A stretch of DNA of 64,000 nt from NCBI RefSeq assembly GCF_019303535.1, contig NZ_JACCIU010000001.1, positions 1,240,001-1,304,000 on the forward strand, written 5' to 3'. A model generated the notes under the pieces. The model saw only the letters and a program-made list of their open reading frames with translations. It did not search any database and was not told where the DNA came from. Positions 8,340-18,545 of the stretch are shown here, one piece after another (position 1 is the first letter of the stretch; each line of letters starts with the position of its first letter). Source of the stretch: Lactobacillus sp. Sy-1. Lineage in GTDB: Bacteria > Bacillota > Bacilli > Lactobacillales > Lactobacillaceae. Made by a program: the position numbers and the translations under genes.

Positions 8340-9872
8340 TTAGTGCTTAAAGTGACGAGCGCCACTGAATACTAACGCGATGCCTAATTCGTCCGCCTTA
8401 GCAATTGAATCCTGATCCTTAATACTACCACCTGGTTCAACAATGGCCTTAATGCCATGCTTAGCAGCAAATTCAACACAATCGTCCATTGGGAAGAACG
8501 CATCGGAAGCTAAAACTGCGTTAGCAAAGTTCGGCTTAGATTCAGCCTTTTCAACCGCAATCTTAGTGGAATCGATCCGATTTGGTTGGCCAGCCCCGAC
8601 CCCTAGGGTTTGGTTAGCGGTGGTAACCACGATGGCGTTACTCTTAACGTGCTTAACAGCGTTTTGCCCGAATGCAAGGGCCTTTAGTTGTTCAGCAGTT
8701 GGTTGCACCTTAGAAACCACCTTAAAGTTCGCACTTGCTTCGTGGAGTAAGTCCCGGTCTTGAACGAGCATTCCACCGAGTACGCTAACTTCATCCTTAC
8801 CAGTTTTGTCGATTGGGCCAAATGGTAACGTTAATAGCCGGATGTTCTTCTTCTTAGCTAATACATCGTAGGCTTCATCGGTAAACGATGGGGCAATAAC
8901 GATTTCCAAGAAAATTGCGTGCATCTTTTCGGCAGTTGCTAAATCAACTTCACGGTTCAATGCAATGATTCCCCCAAAGATTGAAATCGGATCGGATTCA
9001 TAAGCAAGGTTCCAAGCCGTTAATAGGTCATCGGCAGTCCCGATTCCACAAGGGTTCATGTGCTTTAGGGCTACGACAGCTGGTTGGTCTGGGAATTCAG
9101 CAATAATTCTAAGGGCGGCATCCGCATCCCGAACGTTATTGTATGATAATTCCTTTCCGTGCAGTTGCTTAGCGTTAGCAAGTGAGTACTTTTCTGGAAT
9201 GGGTTCACTGTAATAAGCAGCCTTTTGGTGACTGTTTTCACCATAACGCATGTCTTGAACCTTTTCGTAGGTTAAAGTTAGCTTTTCTGGGAATTCTTCC
9301 TTGGTTAAGTATTGTGCAATTAGGGCATCGTAAGCAGCGGTGTGTCTGAACACCTTGGCAGCTAAGTGCCGGTGGTAAGCGGCATCTAATTCGTTAGCGT
9401 CGTAACGCTTGATGAATTCTGAATAGTCATTAACGTCGGTAATCACGATGACGTCTTGGCTGTTCTTAGCAGCGGCTCTTAACATTGATGGGCCACCAAT
9501 ATCGATGTTTTCGATTGCTTCTTCGTCAGTTACATCTGGCTTTTCAATCGTTTCCTTGAATGGGTAGAGGTTCACACAAACAAGGTCAATTGGGTCGATG
9601 CCCTGAGCTGCGATTTGTTTCATATGGGTCTCGTTGTCACGACGAGCTAAAATTCCGGCATGAATGCGGGGGTGTAAGGTCTTTACCCGACCGTCAAGCA
9701 TTTCATCAAAATTAGTAATTTTTTCAACTGAGATGGCGTCAACTCCACCATCCAAAAGGGCCTTCAAGGTTCCACCAGTGGAAACTACCTCGTAGTCCCG
9801 TTCTTCGAGTTGCTTGGCGAAATCAACAATTCCAGTTTTATCAGAAACGCTTAACAATGCTAACTTTTTCAA
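8340..9872 (-). CDS. purH: Bifunctional AICAR transformylase / IMP cyclohydrolase
   Basis: Last two steps to IMP: formylation of AICAR with 10-formyl-THF and ring closure. 510 residues. The N-terminal MGS-like cyclohydrolase domain (about 1-195) begins [16 protein letters not shown] and includes STGGT and [15 protein letters not shown]. The C-terminal transformylase domain holds [11 protein letters not shown] and [15 protein letters not shown]. Start is TTG at 9872 with AAGGAG 9 nt upstream, located in the end of purN (1-nt gap). It needs folate, so it links metabolically to the adjacent fol operon. Confidence 0.97.
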   Translation of the reverse strand: MKKLALLSVSDKTGIVDFAKQLEERDYEVVSTGGTLKALLDGGVDAISVEKITNFDEMLDGRVKTLHPRIHAGILARRDNETHMKQIAAQGIDPIDLVCVNLYPFKETIEKPDVTDEEAIENIDIGGPSMLRAAAKNSQDVIVITDVNDYSEFIKRYDANELDAAYHRHLAAKVFRHTAAYDALIAQYLTKEEFPEKLTLTYEKVQDMRYGENSHQKAAYYSEPIPEKYSLANAKQLHGKELSYNNVRDADAALRIIAEFPDQPAVVALKHMNPCGIGTADDLLTAWNLAYESDPISIFGGIIALNREVDLATAEKMHAIFLEIVIAPSFTDEAYDVLAKKKNIRLLTLPFGPIDKTGKDEVSVLGGMLVQDRDLLHEASANFKVVSKVQPTAEQLKALAFGQNAVKHVKSNAIVVTTANQTLGVGAGQPNRIDSTKIAVEKAESKPNFANAVLASDAFFPMDDCVEFAAKHGIKAIVEPGGSIKDQDSIAKADELGIALVFSGARHFKH

Positions 9873-9873
9873 T

Positions 9874-10470
9874 TTAGAGAACTCCTTTTTTTATTAGATC
9901 AAGAATCGTATTTGGATATAATTGATGCTCAACATCATGAATTCTAGTTGCTAAATCTGTGACGCTATCATCTGGATACCGGGGAACGCTTTGCTGGGCA
10001 ATGATCTGTCCAGTGTCAACTCCGGAATCGATGTAGTGAATCGTAACCCCGGTTTCTTTAACGTTGGCTGCGTAAGCATCCTCAATGCCGTGTAGCCCCG
10101 GAAAGTTAGGGAGCAATGCCGGATGGATGTTAATGATTCGTTTGGCAAAGGCGTCCAGTAGCGTTGGACCAATGATGCGCATGTAGCCAGCTAAGAAGAT
10201 GGCTTCCACGCCCTCAGCTCGTAAGTGGCGGAGGATGGTTTGTTCCCGGTGTTGCTTGGAAATGCCCTTCTTGGCTTCAATCACCAATGCTGGGACCCCA
10301 AACTTAGCCGCCCGCTTTAAAACATAGGCGTCATGGTGGTCACAGACTAGTAATTTAATGTCAATTGGGAGGTCCGCAGTGGCAATGGCCTCGAAGTTAG
10401 TTCCGTTGCCAGAAGCGAAAATCGCTACGGATAAGCGCGGATCATTAGCTGAGTTCGACTGCTGCTGCAT
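9874..10470 (-). CDS. purN: Phosphoribosylglycinamide formyltransferase
   Basis: Third step: transfers formyl from 10-formyl-THF to GAR. 198 residues. Motifs: [16 protein letters not shown] near residue 14, catalytic [13 protein letters not shown] (Asn/His region, about 112-124) and [17 protein letters not shown] with the catalytic Asp. ATG at 10470 overlaps purM by 26 nt, with GGTGG about 9 nt before it. Confidence 0.96.
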   Translation of the reverse strand: MQQQSNSANDPRLSVAIFASGNGTNFEAIATADLPIDIKLLVCDHHDAYVLKRAAKFGVPALVIEAKKGISKQHREQTILRHLRAEGVEAIFLAGYMRIIGPTLLDAFAKRIINIHPALLPNFPGLHGIEDAYAANVKETGVTIHYIDSGVDTGQIIAQQSVPRYPDDSVTDLATRIHDVEHQLYPNTILDLIKKGVL

Positions 10471-11479
10471 TGCGCTTCACCACCTTACCAATTTGATAGT
10501 ATGCTTGTTTTTGCGCCGTTAGGTTGGCTTCCACCGCGGCAACGTTTTCCTTAGGGACAACTAGGACCATGCCAATTCCCTGGTTAAAGACTTGATCCAT
10601 GTCGTTAGTGTCCAGGTGGCCCCACTTTTGGAGCGCCTTAAAGAGCGTTGGCACTTCCCAACTACTACGGTCGATCTGAGCCGTTAAGTGTTCCGGAATA
10701 CTCCGGGACAGGTTATCGGCAATTCCACCACCAGTAATGTGGGCAATCGAGTGAATCAAGTCTGCTTGAATCGACGGGTTGACCGCATGGTAATAAAGCT
10801 TGGTGGGGGCTAACAACGCGTTGATCAGCGGTTCGTCAAAACCGGGGTAGGTCTGATGAACGTCTAAGTCGGCATCCTTGATGATCTTTCTAACGAGTGA
10901 GAATCCGTTTGAATGAACCCCACTGGAAGCGAGGCCAATCAACACGTCACCCGCTTGAACGTTAGCAGCACCAAGGAGTTCATCCTTATCACCAATTCCA
11001 ACGGCAAAACCACTTAAATCGTAGTCGCCATTGGTGTAGATGCCGGGCATTTCAGCCATTTCCCCACCGATTAGTGATAAGCCGGCCTGCTGACAACCGT
11101 CAGCAATTCCGGAAACGATTTCCTTCATTTGACTGGGGTCTAGTTTGCCCACCCCGACGTAGTCTAAGAAGAAAAGTGGTTCGGCCCCCTGCGCTAGGAT
11201 ATCGTTAGCACACATGGCCACTAAATCAATCCCAATCGTATTGTGGAGGTTGGCCTGAATCGCAAGGAGCAACTTGGTCCCAACCCCGTCGGTCCCGGAA
11301 ATTAAAACCGGGTTTTTGAACTTGGCAAAGCTATCCTTTAAGCTATATTCAGCGCCGAAGCCCCCAATTCCACCAATCACATTGGCATCTTGAGTCGCCT
11401 TAACGATTGACTTAATTTGGTTAACCGCCTGCGCGCCACTTTCAATGTCAACGCCTGCTTTCTTATATTGGTCAGCCAT
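10445..11479 (-). CDS. purM: Phosphoribosylformylglycinamidine cyclo-ligase (AIR synthetase)
   Basis: Fifth step: ATP-dependent closure of FGAM to AIR. 344 residues, family length. Motifs: IGGFGAEYSL, LISGTDGVGTKLLLA near residue 77, IGIDLVAMCANDILAQGAEPLFFLDYVG, LIGGEMAEMPG, GLASSGVHSNGFSLVRK and HITGGGIADNLSR. The ATG directly abuts the purF stop codon (TAG-ATG), so translation is coupled. Confidence 0.97.
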   Translation of the reverse strand: MADQYKKAGVDIESGAQAVNQIKSIVKATQDANVIGGIGGFGAEYSLKDSFAKFKNPVLISGTDGVGTKLLLAIQANLHNTIGIDLVAMCANDILAQGAEPLFFLDYVGVGKLDPSQMKEIVSGIADGCQQAGLSLIGGEMAEMPGIYTNGDYDLSGFAVGIGDKDELLGAANVQAGDVLIGLASSGVHSNGFSLVRKIIKDADLDVHQTYPGFDEPLINALLAPTKLYYHAVNPSIQADLIHSIAHITGGGIADNLSRSIPEHLTAQIDRSSWEVPTLFKALQKWGHLDTNDMDQVFNQGIGMVLVVPKENVAAVEANLTAQKQAYYQIGKVVKRNAAAVELS

Positions 11480-12928
11480 CTAATTCATCCCTTCATATAG
11501 GTGTAAACGTTTTGCTTCACGTTCGTACATTGCTTCGTAATCATAAAGTGGGGTTGGGTACTTCCCGTCAAAGTAAGCCGTACATAAACCATGGTATTGG
11601 TTATCACACTTTAGACCGATTGAATCAATTAAACCATCAACGCTGAGGTAGCCAAGGGAGTCGGCCCCGATTTGGTCGCGAATCCCATCAACACTATAGT
11701 TGGCTCCAATCAATTCGCTTGGTTTTTGAATGTCAATTCCATAGAAACATGGGAACTTCAAGTCTGGTGAAGCAATCCGAACGTGAATTGATTTGGCCCC
11801 AGCATCCCGGAGGAGTTGAACGATGTAGCGACTGGTGGTTCCCCGCACGATCGAATCATCAACCAAGATGATGTCCTTACCTTCGATGACGGACTTAACA
11901 ACTGATAACTTCATTGACACGCCGCGTTCGCGCTTCTTTTGGGTGGGTTCGATGAAGGTTCTCGCAACGTATTGGTTCTTGATCATTCCCATATCATAAG
12001 GAATCCCGCTTTCGTTGGCATACCCAATTGCAGCGGATAGTGAGGAGTTGGGCACCCCAATCACAACGTCGGCCTTAACCGGATGTTCACGGGCTACTTG
12101 CGCCCCCATCTTCTTTCTAGCTTCATGTACGCTGACCCCGTGAATTACTGAGTCAGGACGGGCAAAGTAGATGTATTCCATTGAACAAACGGTGAGCTCG
12201 GTATCGGTAGTGTAGTGGTCAATCTTAATCCCATTCTTGTCGACTTTGATCAATTCGCCTGGTTCCAAGTCGCGAATGAACTCCGCCTTAACTTGGTCTA
12301 AGGCACAGGTTTCACTACAGATCACGACACTGCCGTCGGCACGCTTCCCCATTACTAGTGGGCGTAACCCGTTCGGATCACTGATGGCATACATTGCATC
12401 GGTCGACATTAAGACGTAGGCAAAGCCCCCGTGCATGCGGTTCGCAGCGTCCTTAATCTTATCGGTGAAGCTATCCATTTCACTAACTTCGATCAAGTCC
12501 CCAAAGAGTTCACTATCGGAATCGGATTGGAATTGAACGCCCTTTGCTTTTAGTTCCTTCTTTAGCGTATCCGCATTCGTTAAGTTTCCGTTATGGGAAA
12601 TGGCGAAGTGGGTACTGGTGTTTTCAAACATGAATGGCTGAATATTATTAATACTGTGGCTCCCTGCGGTGGCGTACCGAATGTGACCAATTGCGGAGTT
12701 CCCGTTTAAGATTTCCAACGTTTGTGGGTCTTCAAACACTTGGGCTAATAAACCTAAACCACGGTATCGATGGAGTTGGTTATGGTCGTTCGATGCAATC
12801 CCAGCACCTTCTTGTCCCCGGTGTTGTAATGCATGCAATCCATCGTAGGTCAAACGCGTTGCGTCGGGCGTACCCCAGATTCCAAAGACACCACATTCAT
12901 CATTTAAGCTTTTGACTTCATTAGCCAT
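11480..12928 (-). CDS. purF: Amidophosphoribosyltransferase
   Basis: Committed first step: PRPP plus glutamine to phosphoribosylamine. 482 residues from ATG 12928, chosen because AGAGGGA precedes it; the upstream TTG at 12946 has no such site. A short propeptide (about 10 residues) precedes the catalytic cysteine in [11 protein letters not shown], as in the self-processing Bacillus enzyme. Glutaminase domain with [11 protein letters not shown] and [13 protein letters not shown]-binding loop [16 protein letters not shown]-terminal cysteines (CDNQYHGLC) match the Fe-S cluster ligand region of the Bacillus type. It overlaps purL by 25 nt. Confidence 0.97.
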   Translation of the reverse strand: MANEVKSLNDECGVFGIWGTPDATRLTYDGLHALQHRGQEGAGIASNDHNQLHRYRGLGLLAQVFEDPQTLEILNGNSAIGHIRYATAGSHSINNIQPFMFENTSTHFAISHNGNLTNADTLKKELKAKGVQFQSDSDSELFGDLIEVSEMDSFTDKIKDAANRMHGGFAYVLMSTDAMYAISDPNGLRPLVMGKRADGSVVICSETCALDQVKAEFIRDLEPGELIKVDKNGIKIDHYTTDTELTVCSMEYIYFARPDSVIHGVSVHEARKKMGAQVAREHPVKADVVIGVPNSSLSAAIGYANESGIPYDMGMIKNQYVARTFIEPTQKKRERGVSMKLSVVKSVIEGKDIILVDDSIVRGTTSRYIVQLLRDAGAKSIHVRIASPDLKFPCFYGIDIQKPSELIGANYSVDGIRDQIGADSLGYLSVDGLIDSIGLKCDNQYHGLCTAYFDGKYPTPLYDYEAMYEREAKRLHLYEGMN

Positions 12929-15129
12929 GAGAGTCCCTCTTTCCAAATTTGATTCATTTCATTCACATCAAGGTTTAAATTATCGTTACTTAGTTCTAAA
13001 TGTAATTCGTGATCAGCAGTGGTGGTTCCAATTAACGTGGCCTGATCGCCCGCTAATTTTTCAAATGCTGCTTGGTTTTGCTTTGGGACCGTGATTACGA
13101 ACCGGGATTGGGTCTCGGAAAATAATTGTTCACGGGTCAAAGCGGTCTTACCGGTGAAGCCTAATTCGTTTTCGAACAGGGTTTCTAATAGGGTGACGAT
13201 TAAGCCCCCTTCACTAATGTCGTGCACACTATCAACTAACTTATCAACGATTGCCGTGTGGACTAGTTTTTGGTTCTTTGCTTCGGTTGCTAAATCAAAG
13301 TGTTCAATCCGACCACTAATCTGATCAGCCAACATCTTTTGAATTTCGGAACCGCTGTAGTCGTCAAAGGTTTTCCCAACCACGTACACCAATTCATCAG
13401 CAGCCTTAGCACTCGCCTTCGTGATTTGATCGTTAGATTCGATTAACCCCACCATTCCGATCAATGGCGTGGGGTAAATGGCGGCATTATCGGTTTCGTT
13501 ATAAAGTGAAACGTTTCCACCAATAACGGGCGCGTCGAATTGTTCACAGGCCTTAGCAATTCCTTCGGCAGACTTGCTCATTTCGAAGTAGCTTTCTGGA
13601 TCATCAGGGTTCCCGAAGTTCAAACAATCGGTAATGCCAATTGGGAGGGCTCCACTAGCAACGATATTCCGGGCAGCTTCGGCAACCGCAATTTGCCCCC
13701 CCTGGAATGGATCCAAGTAGATGTAACGGGAATTACAGTCGGTCGTCATCGCAAGCGCCTTCTTAGTGCCCCGAATCCGCACCACAGCGGAATCGCTTCC
13801 GGGTGCTAGAACGGTGTTCGCTTGAACCCGACTATCGTATTGTTGGTAAACTGACTGCTTAGATGCAATCGTTGCTTGGCCTAACATTTGCTTGACCATT
13901 GTGCCCAAATCGTCAAATTCAGGGGTGAAGTGGGGAGCGGGTTGCTTCAAACGGGCTGGTTCTACAAGCGGGTGGGTGTATTCTGGCACGTCATCCACCA
14001 ACGTCTTGGTTGGAATATCACAGACTAGTTCACCGTGTTGGGAAAGCCGGTATTGGCCGTCATCATTAACGCTGCCGATTACCACGGCATCTAGTCCGTA
14101 GCGTTCAAACACGTCCAAGACGGTTTGTTCATGGCCCTTTTTAACACAGAGCAGCATTCTTTCTTGGGATTCGGAAAGCATAATTTCGTATGGGGTCATT
14201 CCCGGTTCTCTTTGGGGAACTAAGTCTAGGTTCAAATCAACCCCGCTGTTAGCCTTCGCTGCCATTTCAGCAGACGAGGAAACCAGCCCGGCAGCCCCCA
14301 TGTCCTGAATTCCGACTAGGATGTCGCTGTGCTTGTGGGTGATTTCTAAACAAGCATCCACCAATAGTTTTTCCATGAACGGATCCCCAACTTGAACAGC
14401 GGACCGATCGGATTCTTCTTCCTTACTGAATTGACTGGAAGCAAAGGTTGCCCCGTTAATTCCATCCCGGCCGGTCTTAGCACCAACGTAGATGATGGAG
14501 TTCCCGGTTCCATGGGCCCGCCCCGCTTCAATATCGGCTTGATCCATGATTCCGACACACATTACGTTCACAAGTGGGTTCCCATCGTAACACTTATCAA
14601 ACCCGATTTCACCACCAACGGTTGGAATTCCGATACAGTTCCCGTACCCTGCGATTCCGGCAACGACCTTGTCCAATAAGAAGCGGTTCTTAGGGTTACT
14701 TAATTCGCCAAAGCGGAGGCTATCAAGCGAAGCAATTGGCTTGGCCCCCATTGAGAAGATATCCCTAATGATTCCCCCGACTCCGGTAGCAGCTCCTTCG
14801 TATGGTTCAACAAAACTAGGGTGATTGTGGCTTTCGGCCTTGAACACGACGGCTTGCCCATCGTTGATGTCCAATACCCCGGCCCCTTCACCAGGCCCTT
14901 GAATTACCCGTGAGCCCTTGGTCCAGAACTTCCGTAAAATCGGCTTAGAATTCTTGTAAGAACAGTGTTCACTCCACATTCCGGAGTACAAACCAGTTTC
15001 AGTAAAGTTAGGGAGCCGTTTTAAAAGCTTTTCTGAAATTAAATCGTATTCGCCATCGGTTAATCCCCAGTCCCGGTAAACCTTTTGATCTCTAATTTGT
15101 TCTGGGGAAAGTTCCACTTGTTTTTGCAA
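12904..15129 (-). CDS. purL: Phosphoribosylformylglycinamidine synthase, large subunit
   Basis: Fourth step: FGAR to FGAM with ATP, fed ammonia by PurQ in a complex with PurS. 741 residues, the small-PurL form of Gram-positives and archaea. Motifs: [18 protein letters not shown] near residue 42, [30 protein letters not shown], and a second half with [12 protein letters not shown] and HDISEGGL. The start is TTG at 15129 with AGGAG 9 nt upstream; no ATG fits the N terminus. Confidence 0.96.
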   Translation of the reverse strand: MQKQVELSPEQIRDQKVYRDWGLTDGEYDLISEKLLKRLPNFTETGLYSGMWSEHCSYKNSKPILRKFWTKGSRVIQGPGEGAGVLDINDGQAVVFKAESHNHPSFVEPYEGAATGVGGIIRDIFSMGAKPIASLDSLRFGELSNPKNRFLLDKVVAGIAGYGNCIGIPTVGGEIGFDKCYDGNPLVNVMCVGIMDQADIEAGRAHGTGNSIIYVGAKTGRDGINGATFASSQFSKEEESDRSAVQVGDPFMEKLLVDACLEITHKHSDILVGIQDMGAAGLVSSSAEMAAKANSGVDLNLDLVPQREPGMTPYEIMLSESQERMLLCVKKGHEQTVLDVFERYGLDAVVIGSVNDDGQYRLSQHGELVCDIPTKTLVDDVPEYTHPLVEPARLKQPAPHFTPEFDDLGTMVKQMLGQATIASKQSVYQQYDSRVQANTVLAPGSDSAVVRIRGTKKALAMTTDCNSRYIYLDPFQGGQIAVAEAARNIVASGALPIGITDCLNFGNPDDPESYFEMSKSAEGIAKACEQFDAPVIGGNVSLYNETDNAAIYPTPLIGMVGLIESNDQITKASAKAADELVYVVGKTFDDYSGSEIQKMLADQISGRIEHFDLATEAKNQKLVHTAIVDKLVDSVHDISEGGLIVTLLETLFENELGFTGKTALTREQLFSETQSRFVITVPKQNQAAFEKLAGDQATLIGTTTADHELHLELSNDNLNLDVNEMNQIWKEGLSWLMKSKA

Positions 15130-15134
15130 TGCTA

Positions 15135-15800
15135 TTAGCTCCTAACTTGATTTAAGATTGATTTGAATAGTGTTAATCCGTCGGTCCCACCCAGGATGGA
15201 TTCGACCGCCCGTTCTGGATGGGGCATCATTCCTAAGACGTTTCCAGCTCGGTTCGTGATGCCGGCGATGTTATCGCAACTCCCGTTAGGGTTTTCTTCG
15301 TAGGTAAAGACGATTTGATCATTATCCTTCAGTTCTTGAAGGGTAGCATCGTCACAGTAGTAGTTTCCTTCACCGTGGGCGATTGGCACCTTAATGACTT
15401 GGTCCTTGGAATACCCGTTGGTAAACATGGTACGATTATTAACCACCTTTAGGGGCGCCCAATCTGAAATGAATTCCATACTAGTGTTGTTTTGAAGTGA
15501 ACCGGGTAATAGTCCCGCTTCGACTAAGATTTGAAAGCCGTTACAAACTCCTAAGACGGGCTTCCCAGCATCAGCAAGCTTTTTAACCGCCTTCATGACT
15601 GGCGCAAAACGAGCAATCGCCCCGCTTCTTAAGTAGTCACCATAGGAGAACCCCCCAGGAATCAATACGCCGTCGTATTGATCCAAGTCAGTTGATTCAG
15701 AACTAACCATGTCAGCCTCTTCACCGAGGGCGTCGTTAATTGCGTAATACATATCCCAATCACAGTTGGAACCAGGAAAACTAATTACAGCGAATTTCAT
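15135..15800 (-). CDS. purQ: Phosphoribosylformylglycinamidine synthase, glutaminase subunit
   Basis: Class I glutamine amidotransferase that releases ammonia for PurL. 221 residues. Opens [18 protein letters not shown]; oxyanion/nucleophile segment [20 protein letters not shown] with catalytic Cys near residue 86; C-terminal His-Glu pair in [13 protein letters not shown] start. Six nt separate it from purS and five from purL. Confidence 0.97.
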   Translation of the reverse strand: MKFAVISFPGSNCDWDMYYAINDALGEEADMVSSESTDLDQYDGVLIPGGFSYGDYLRSGAIARFAPVMKAVKKLADAGKPVLGVCNGFQILVEAGLLPGSLQNNTSMEFISDWAPLKVVNNRTMFTNGYSKDQVIKVPIAHGEGNYYCDDATLQELKDNDQIVFTYEENPNGSCDNIAGITNRAGNVLGMMPHPERAVESILGGTDGLTLFKSILNQVRS

Positions 15801-15806
15801 TGGTAT

Positions 15807-16055
15807 CTATCCTTCCTCTACTTCATAACGGTAGGTTTCCATGTTTTGGTTAACTAATAGGTCCTTACAAATTGATTCAACCGTCTTAACCGCTGCATCC
15901 TTACTATCAGCATTAAGCTTGACTTCGAAGAACTTGCCTTGTGAAATCGAATCAATTGAAGTGTAGTTCAACCGGTGCAAAGCGTTTTTAACCGCTTCCC
16001 CTTGGGGATCTAGAATTGATGGTTTGTGGGTAACGTAAATCTTAGCTAAATACAT
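15807..16055 (-). CDS. purS: Phosphoribosylformylglycinamidine synthase subunit PurS
   Basis: 82-residue bridging subunit that holds PurL and PurQ together. Family features: LAKIYVTHKPSILDPQGEAV near the N terminus (KP-I-DP-G motif) and repeated beta-alpha-beta pattern ending VNQNMETYRYEVEE. Order purC-purS-purQ-purL is the standard Bacillus/Lactobacillus arrangement. Confidence 0.96.
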   Translation of the reverse strand: MYLAKIYVTHKPSILDPQGEAVKNALHRLNYTSIDSISQGKFFEVKLNADSKDAAVKTVESICKDLLVNQNMETYRYEVEEG

Positions 16056-16069
16056 ATTTGAGGTCCTTC

Positions 16070-16777
16070 CTATTTTAAAGCTGCTTGTAGTTTTGAGAGA
16101 ATTGCGCGGTAACCAGTCATCATATCACCGGTTTGTTTTCTGAAGACATCCTTGTCTAGCGATTGCTTAGTGTCAGCATCTAATAGCCGGCAGGAATCTG
16201 GTGAAATTTCATCGGCTAAGATGATCTGACCGTCATCGGTAATCCCGAATTCAACCTTAAAGTCCACTAGGATAATGTTCATTGACTGGAATAGTTGTTG
16301 CATTAATTGGTTAACCTTTAAAGCGGTCGTTCGCATGGTCACTAGTTGGTCTTCAGTTGCGATATCCAAAGCTTCTGCATCGGAATCGTTAACGAGGGGG
16401 TCGTGTAATTCGTCACTCTTAAAGAAGTATTCAACCACCGGCTTCTTTAATTCTTGGAGGTACTTAGTGCCAAACCGCTTTTGGAAGTGACCAGAAGCAC
16501 GGTTTCTAATTACAACTTCTAGCGGAATCATGTGGACACGCTTATTCAATTGGTCGGTAGCGTCTAATTGCTTAACAAAATGGGTCGCAACGCCCTGTTG
16601 GTTTAAGTAGCCAAAAATCAAACTGGAAATTTGGTTGTTAACGGACCCCTTGTCTTCAATTAATTCGTTTCGTTCACCGTCACCAGCAGTGGTGTGGTTA
16701 GTGTAGTGAACCCGTAATACGTTTGGATCATCTGTCGTGTACAATTCTTTGGTTTTCCCTGAAGCAACTAATGCCAT
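16070..16777 (-). CDS. purC: SAICAR synthetase
   Basis: Joins aspartate to CAIR. 235 residues with ATG at 16777, which has AAGGAG about 9 nt upstream; the longer frame to 16807 would overlap purK without a ribosome site. Motifs: SGKTKELYTTDDPNVLRVHYT, GVATHFVKQLD, PLEVVIRNRASGHFQKR, LVDFKVEFGITDDGQIILADEISPDSCRL written here in two parts as LVDFKVEFGI and ADEISPDSCR. Complete at both ends. Confidence 0.97.
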   Translation of the reverse strand: MALVASGKTKELYTTDDPNVLRVHYTNHTTAGDGERNELIEDKGSVNNQISSLIFGYLNQQGVATHFVKQLDATDQLNKRVHMIPLEVVIRNRASGHFQKRFGTKYLQELKKPVVEYFFKSDELHDPLVNDSDAEALDIATEDQLVTMRTTALKVNQLMQQLFQSMNIILVDFKVEFGITDDGQIILADEISPDSCRLLDADTKQSLDKDVFRKQTGDMMTGYRAILSKLQAALK

Positions 16778-16790
16778 TTGAATGAACTCC

Positions 16791-17912
16791 TTATTTAAAT
16801 TGATCAACTTGTTTTAATAACGTTTCGAATGAATCACCAATCACGGTGATGTGGCCCATCTTCCGGCCGGGTCTAATTTCAGCCTTGCCATAGTCATGGA
16901 AGTGCCACTCTGGCGTATTGGGGAGGGCTTGACGGGCCGTGGTCAAATCATCGCCGAGCAGGTTAACCATGACTGCCTTATGGTCCTGTTCAATCGTTGG
17001 AATTGCGAGGCCGCAAATACTTCTGATGTGGGCTTCAAACTGTGAAATATTACATGCTTCGATTGAATAGTGGCCTGAATTATGGGGCCGCGGTGCTAGT
17101 TCATTTACCAGTAACTGGCCGTCTGCCATTAGGAAGAATTCAATTCCTAATACCCCGACTAACCCTAAACGATCAGCAATCTTAGTGGCAATTTCACTCG
17201 CTTGGTTGTGAACGGCATCGTCAACGCGGGCGGGAACGATGCTAGTGTGTAAAATGTGGTGTTTATGAATGTTTTCGCTCAACGGAAACGGAATGTTCTT
17301 ACCATTAACATCTCTAGTCACCATGATCGAGACTTCCATCACAAATGGTTGTTTCTTTTCAAAAATCCATTCCCGATCGTTCAATTGACCAGCGGCTTTG
17401 GCAACGTCTGATTCGTCATTAATGTCAATTTGATCATGGCCGTCATAACCACCCTCACAGGTTTTAAGAATGCCCGGAAAACCGATTTCTGCTACCGCCT
17501 GCTTTAAGTCTGCAGCGGTGTTTACTGCAGCAAAATCAGTTACGGGGATTTGATTTGACTTTAAGAAGTTCTTTTCGTGGAGCCGATGACTCGTAATTGT
17601 TAATTCATCAATGGCCTGGGGAACGTCGACTAGGCCGGTGACCTTTGCCAGGGCCTTTTGGTCAACGTTCTCAAATTCGTAAGTCAATACGTCGGACTTG
17701 CGAGCTAACTCTTCGAGCGCTGCTTGATCATCGTAATCAGCAACGACTTGAAAATCAGCAACTTGAGCGGCAGGCGCTCCCTTAGTCGGGTCTAAAATAC
17801 CAACCTTATAACCCATTGCCTTAGCGGATAGGACCATCATCTGGCCTAATTGCCCACCACCTAAAATCCCAATTGTTGCTGGTGGTAAGATCGTCTTAAT
17901 CGAGTTGGTCAT
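16791..17912 (-). CDS. purK: N5-carboxyaminoimidazole ribonucleotide synthase
   Basis: ATP-grasp enzyme that carboxylates AIR at N5 using bicarbonate. 373 residues. Motifs: TIGILGGGQLGQMMVLSAK near residue 13, GFPGILKTCEGGYDGHDQ (ATP loop), LLVNELAPRPHNSGHYSIEA. It overlaps purE by 17 nt, and GAGGAGG lies in the purE tail. Confidence 0.97.
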   Translation of the reverse strand: MTNSIKTILPPATIGILGGGQLGQMMVLSAKAMGYKVGILDPTKGAPAAQVADFQVVADYDDQAALEELARKSDVLTYEFENVDQKALAKVTGLVDVPQAIDELTITSHRLHEKNFLKSNQIPVTDFAAVNTAADLKQAVAEIGFPGILKTCEGGYDGHDQIDINDESDVAKAAGQLNDREWIFEKKQPFVMEVSIMVTRDVNGKNIPFPLSENIHKHHILHTSIVPARVDDAVHNQASEIATKIADRLGLVGVLGIEFFLMADGQLLVNELAPRPHNSGHYSIEACNISQFEAHIRSICGLAIPTIEQDHKAVMVNLLGDDLTTARQALPNTPEWHFHDYGKAEIRPGRKMGHITVIGDSFETLLKQVDQFK

Positions 17913-18378
17913 TACTCTTGATAGCCTCCTCAGTTTGTTCGGTTCTAAATTGAACTAACTTTTGATTTACATCCGGATTTTGTAATGCAATAATTTGTGC
18001 TGCCAAAATAGCAGCGTTCTTAGCTCCGGCATTCCCAATTGCAACCGTTGCGACTGGCACGCCCGAAGGCATCTGGACCATTGACAATAGTGAATCAACC
18101 CCGTTCAAGGCCTTTGTTTGAACTGGAATCCCAATCACTGGCAGCGTGGTATTAGCAGCCATCATTCCTGGTAAGTGGGCTGCCCCACCAGCAGCAGCAA
18201 TAATCAACTGGTAATGTTCGCTTTTTGACTTGGAACCAAACTCCTGTAATTGTTCTGGCATCCGGTGGGCTGAAATAACATGCTTATCATAGCTAACCCC
18301 TAGTCTATCAAGCATTTCAGCAGTTTGCTTTACTACTGGCCAATCTGAGATTGATCCCATTACGAGTGCAACTTCCAT
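17896..18378 (-). CDS. purE: N5-CAIR mutase
   Basis: Class I PurE, converts N5-CAIR to CAIR together with PurK. 160 residues. Motifs: VMGSISDWPVVKQTAE near the N terminus, VISAHRMPEQL (catalytic His), IAAAGGAAHLPGMMAANT, PVIGIPVQ. First gene of the purine operon, with AAGGAG upstream of ATG 18378 and a PurBox-controlled promoter. Confidence 0.97.
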   Translation of the reverse strand: MEVALVMGSISDWPVVKQTAEMLDRLGVSYDKHVISAHRMPEQLQEFGSKSKSEHYQLIIAAAGGAAHLPGMMAANTTLPVIGIPVQTKALNGVDSLLSMVQMPSGVPVATVAIGNAGAKNAAILAAQIIALQNPDVNQKLVQFRTEQTEEAIKSNDQLD

Positions 18379-18410
18379 CGAAAAGTCTCCTTTACTAATT
18401 TGGTATCTTT

Positions 18411-18439
18411 ATAATAACAACTAAGCTTAATTTCGTCAA
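18411..18439 (-). promoter_or_regulatory. Sigma-A promoter of the purine operon
   Basis: Minus strand TTGACG (18439-18434), 17-bp spacer, TATTAT (18416-18411). The predicted transcript starts about 25-30 nt before purE. There is no room for a purine riboswitch and none is seen, so control is at initiation. Confidence 0.88.
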
Positions 18440-18442
18440 CAA

Positions 18443-18488
18443 AAACACGAACGATAATAATTAAACATTCTTTTAAAGTTCGGCTTAT
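18443..18488. promoter_or_regulatory. Inverted pair of PurBoxes (PurR operator)
   Basis: Box 1 on the plus strand, AACACGAACGATA (CGAAC core 18448-18452). Box 2 on the minus strand, TAAGCCGAACTTT (core CGAAC at 18482-18478). The cores are inverted with centres 30 bp apart, the spacing known for PurR of Bacillus. The nearer box ends a few bp upstream of the -35. PurR itself is not in this window. Confidence 0.82.
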
Positions 18489-18501
18489 TGTAAAATAAAT
18501 G

Positions 18502-18545
18502 TAAAAAAATAAAGAATCACACCATCAAAGGCGTGATTCTTTATT
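18502..18545 (-). terminator. Terminator of the S53 protease gene
   Basis: Stem AATAAAGAATCAC / GTGATTCTTTATT (13 bp) overlapping the stop codon, followed by a T run on the minus strand. Confidence 0.9.

Noticed and set aside
12904-12928. purL-purF overlap as a possible frameshift
   Set aside because: Both proteins are full length; this is an ordinary overlapping start and stop.
18379-18540. Possible purine riboswitch before purE
   Set aside because: The transcript leader predicted from the -10 is only about 25-30 nt, too short for an aptamer.
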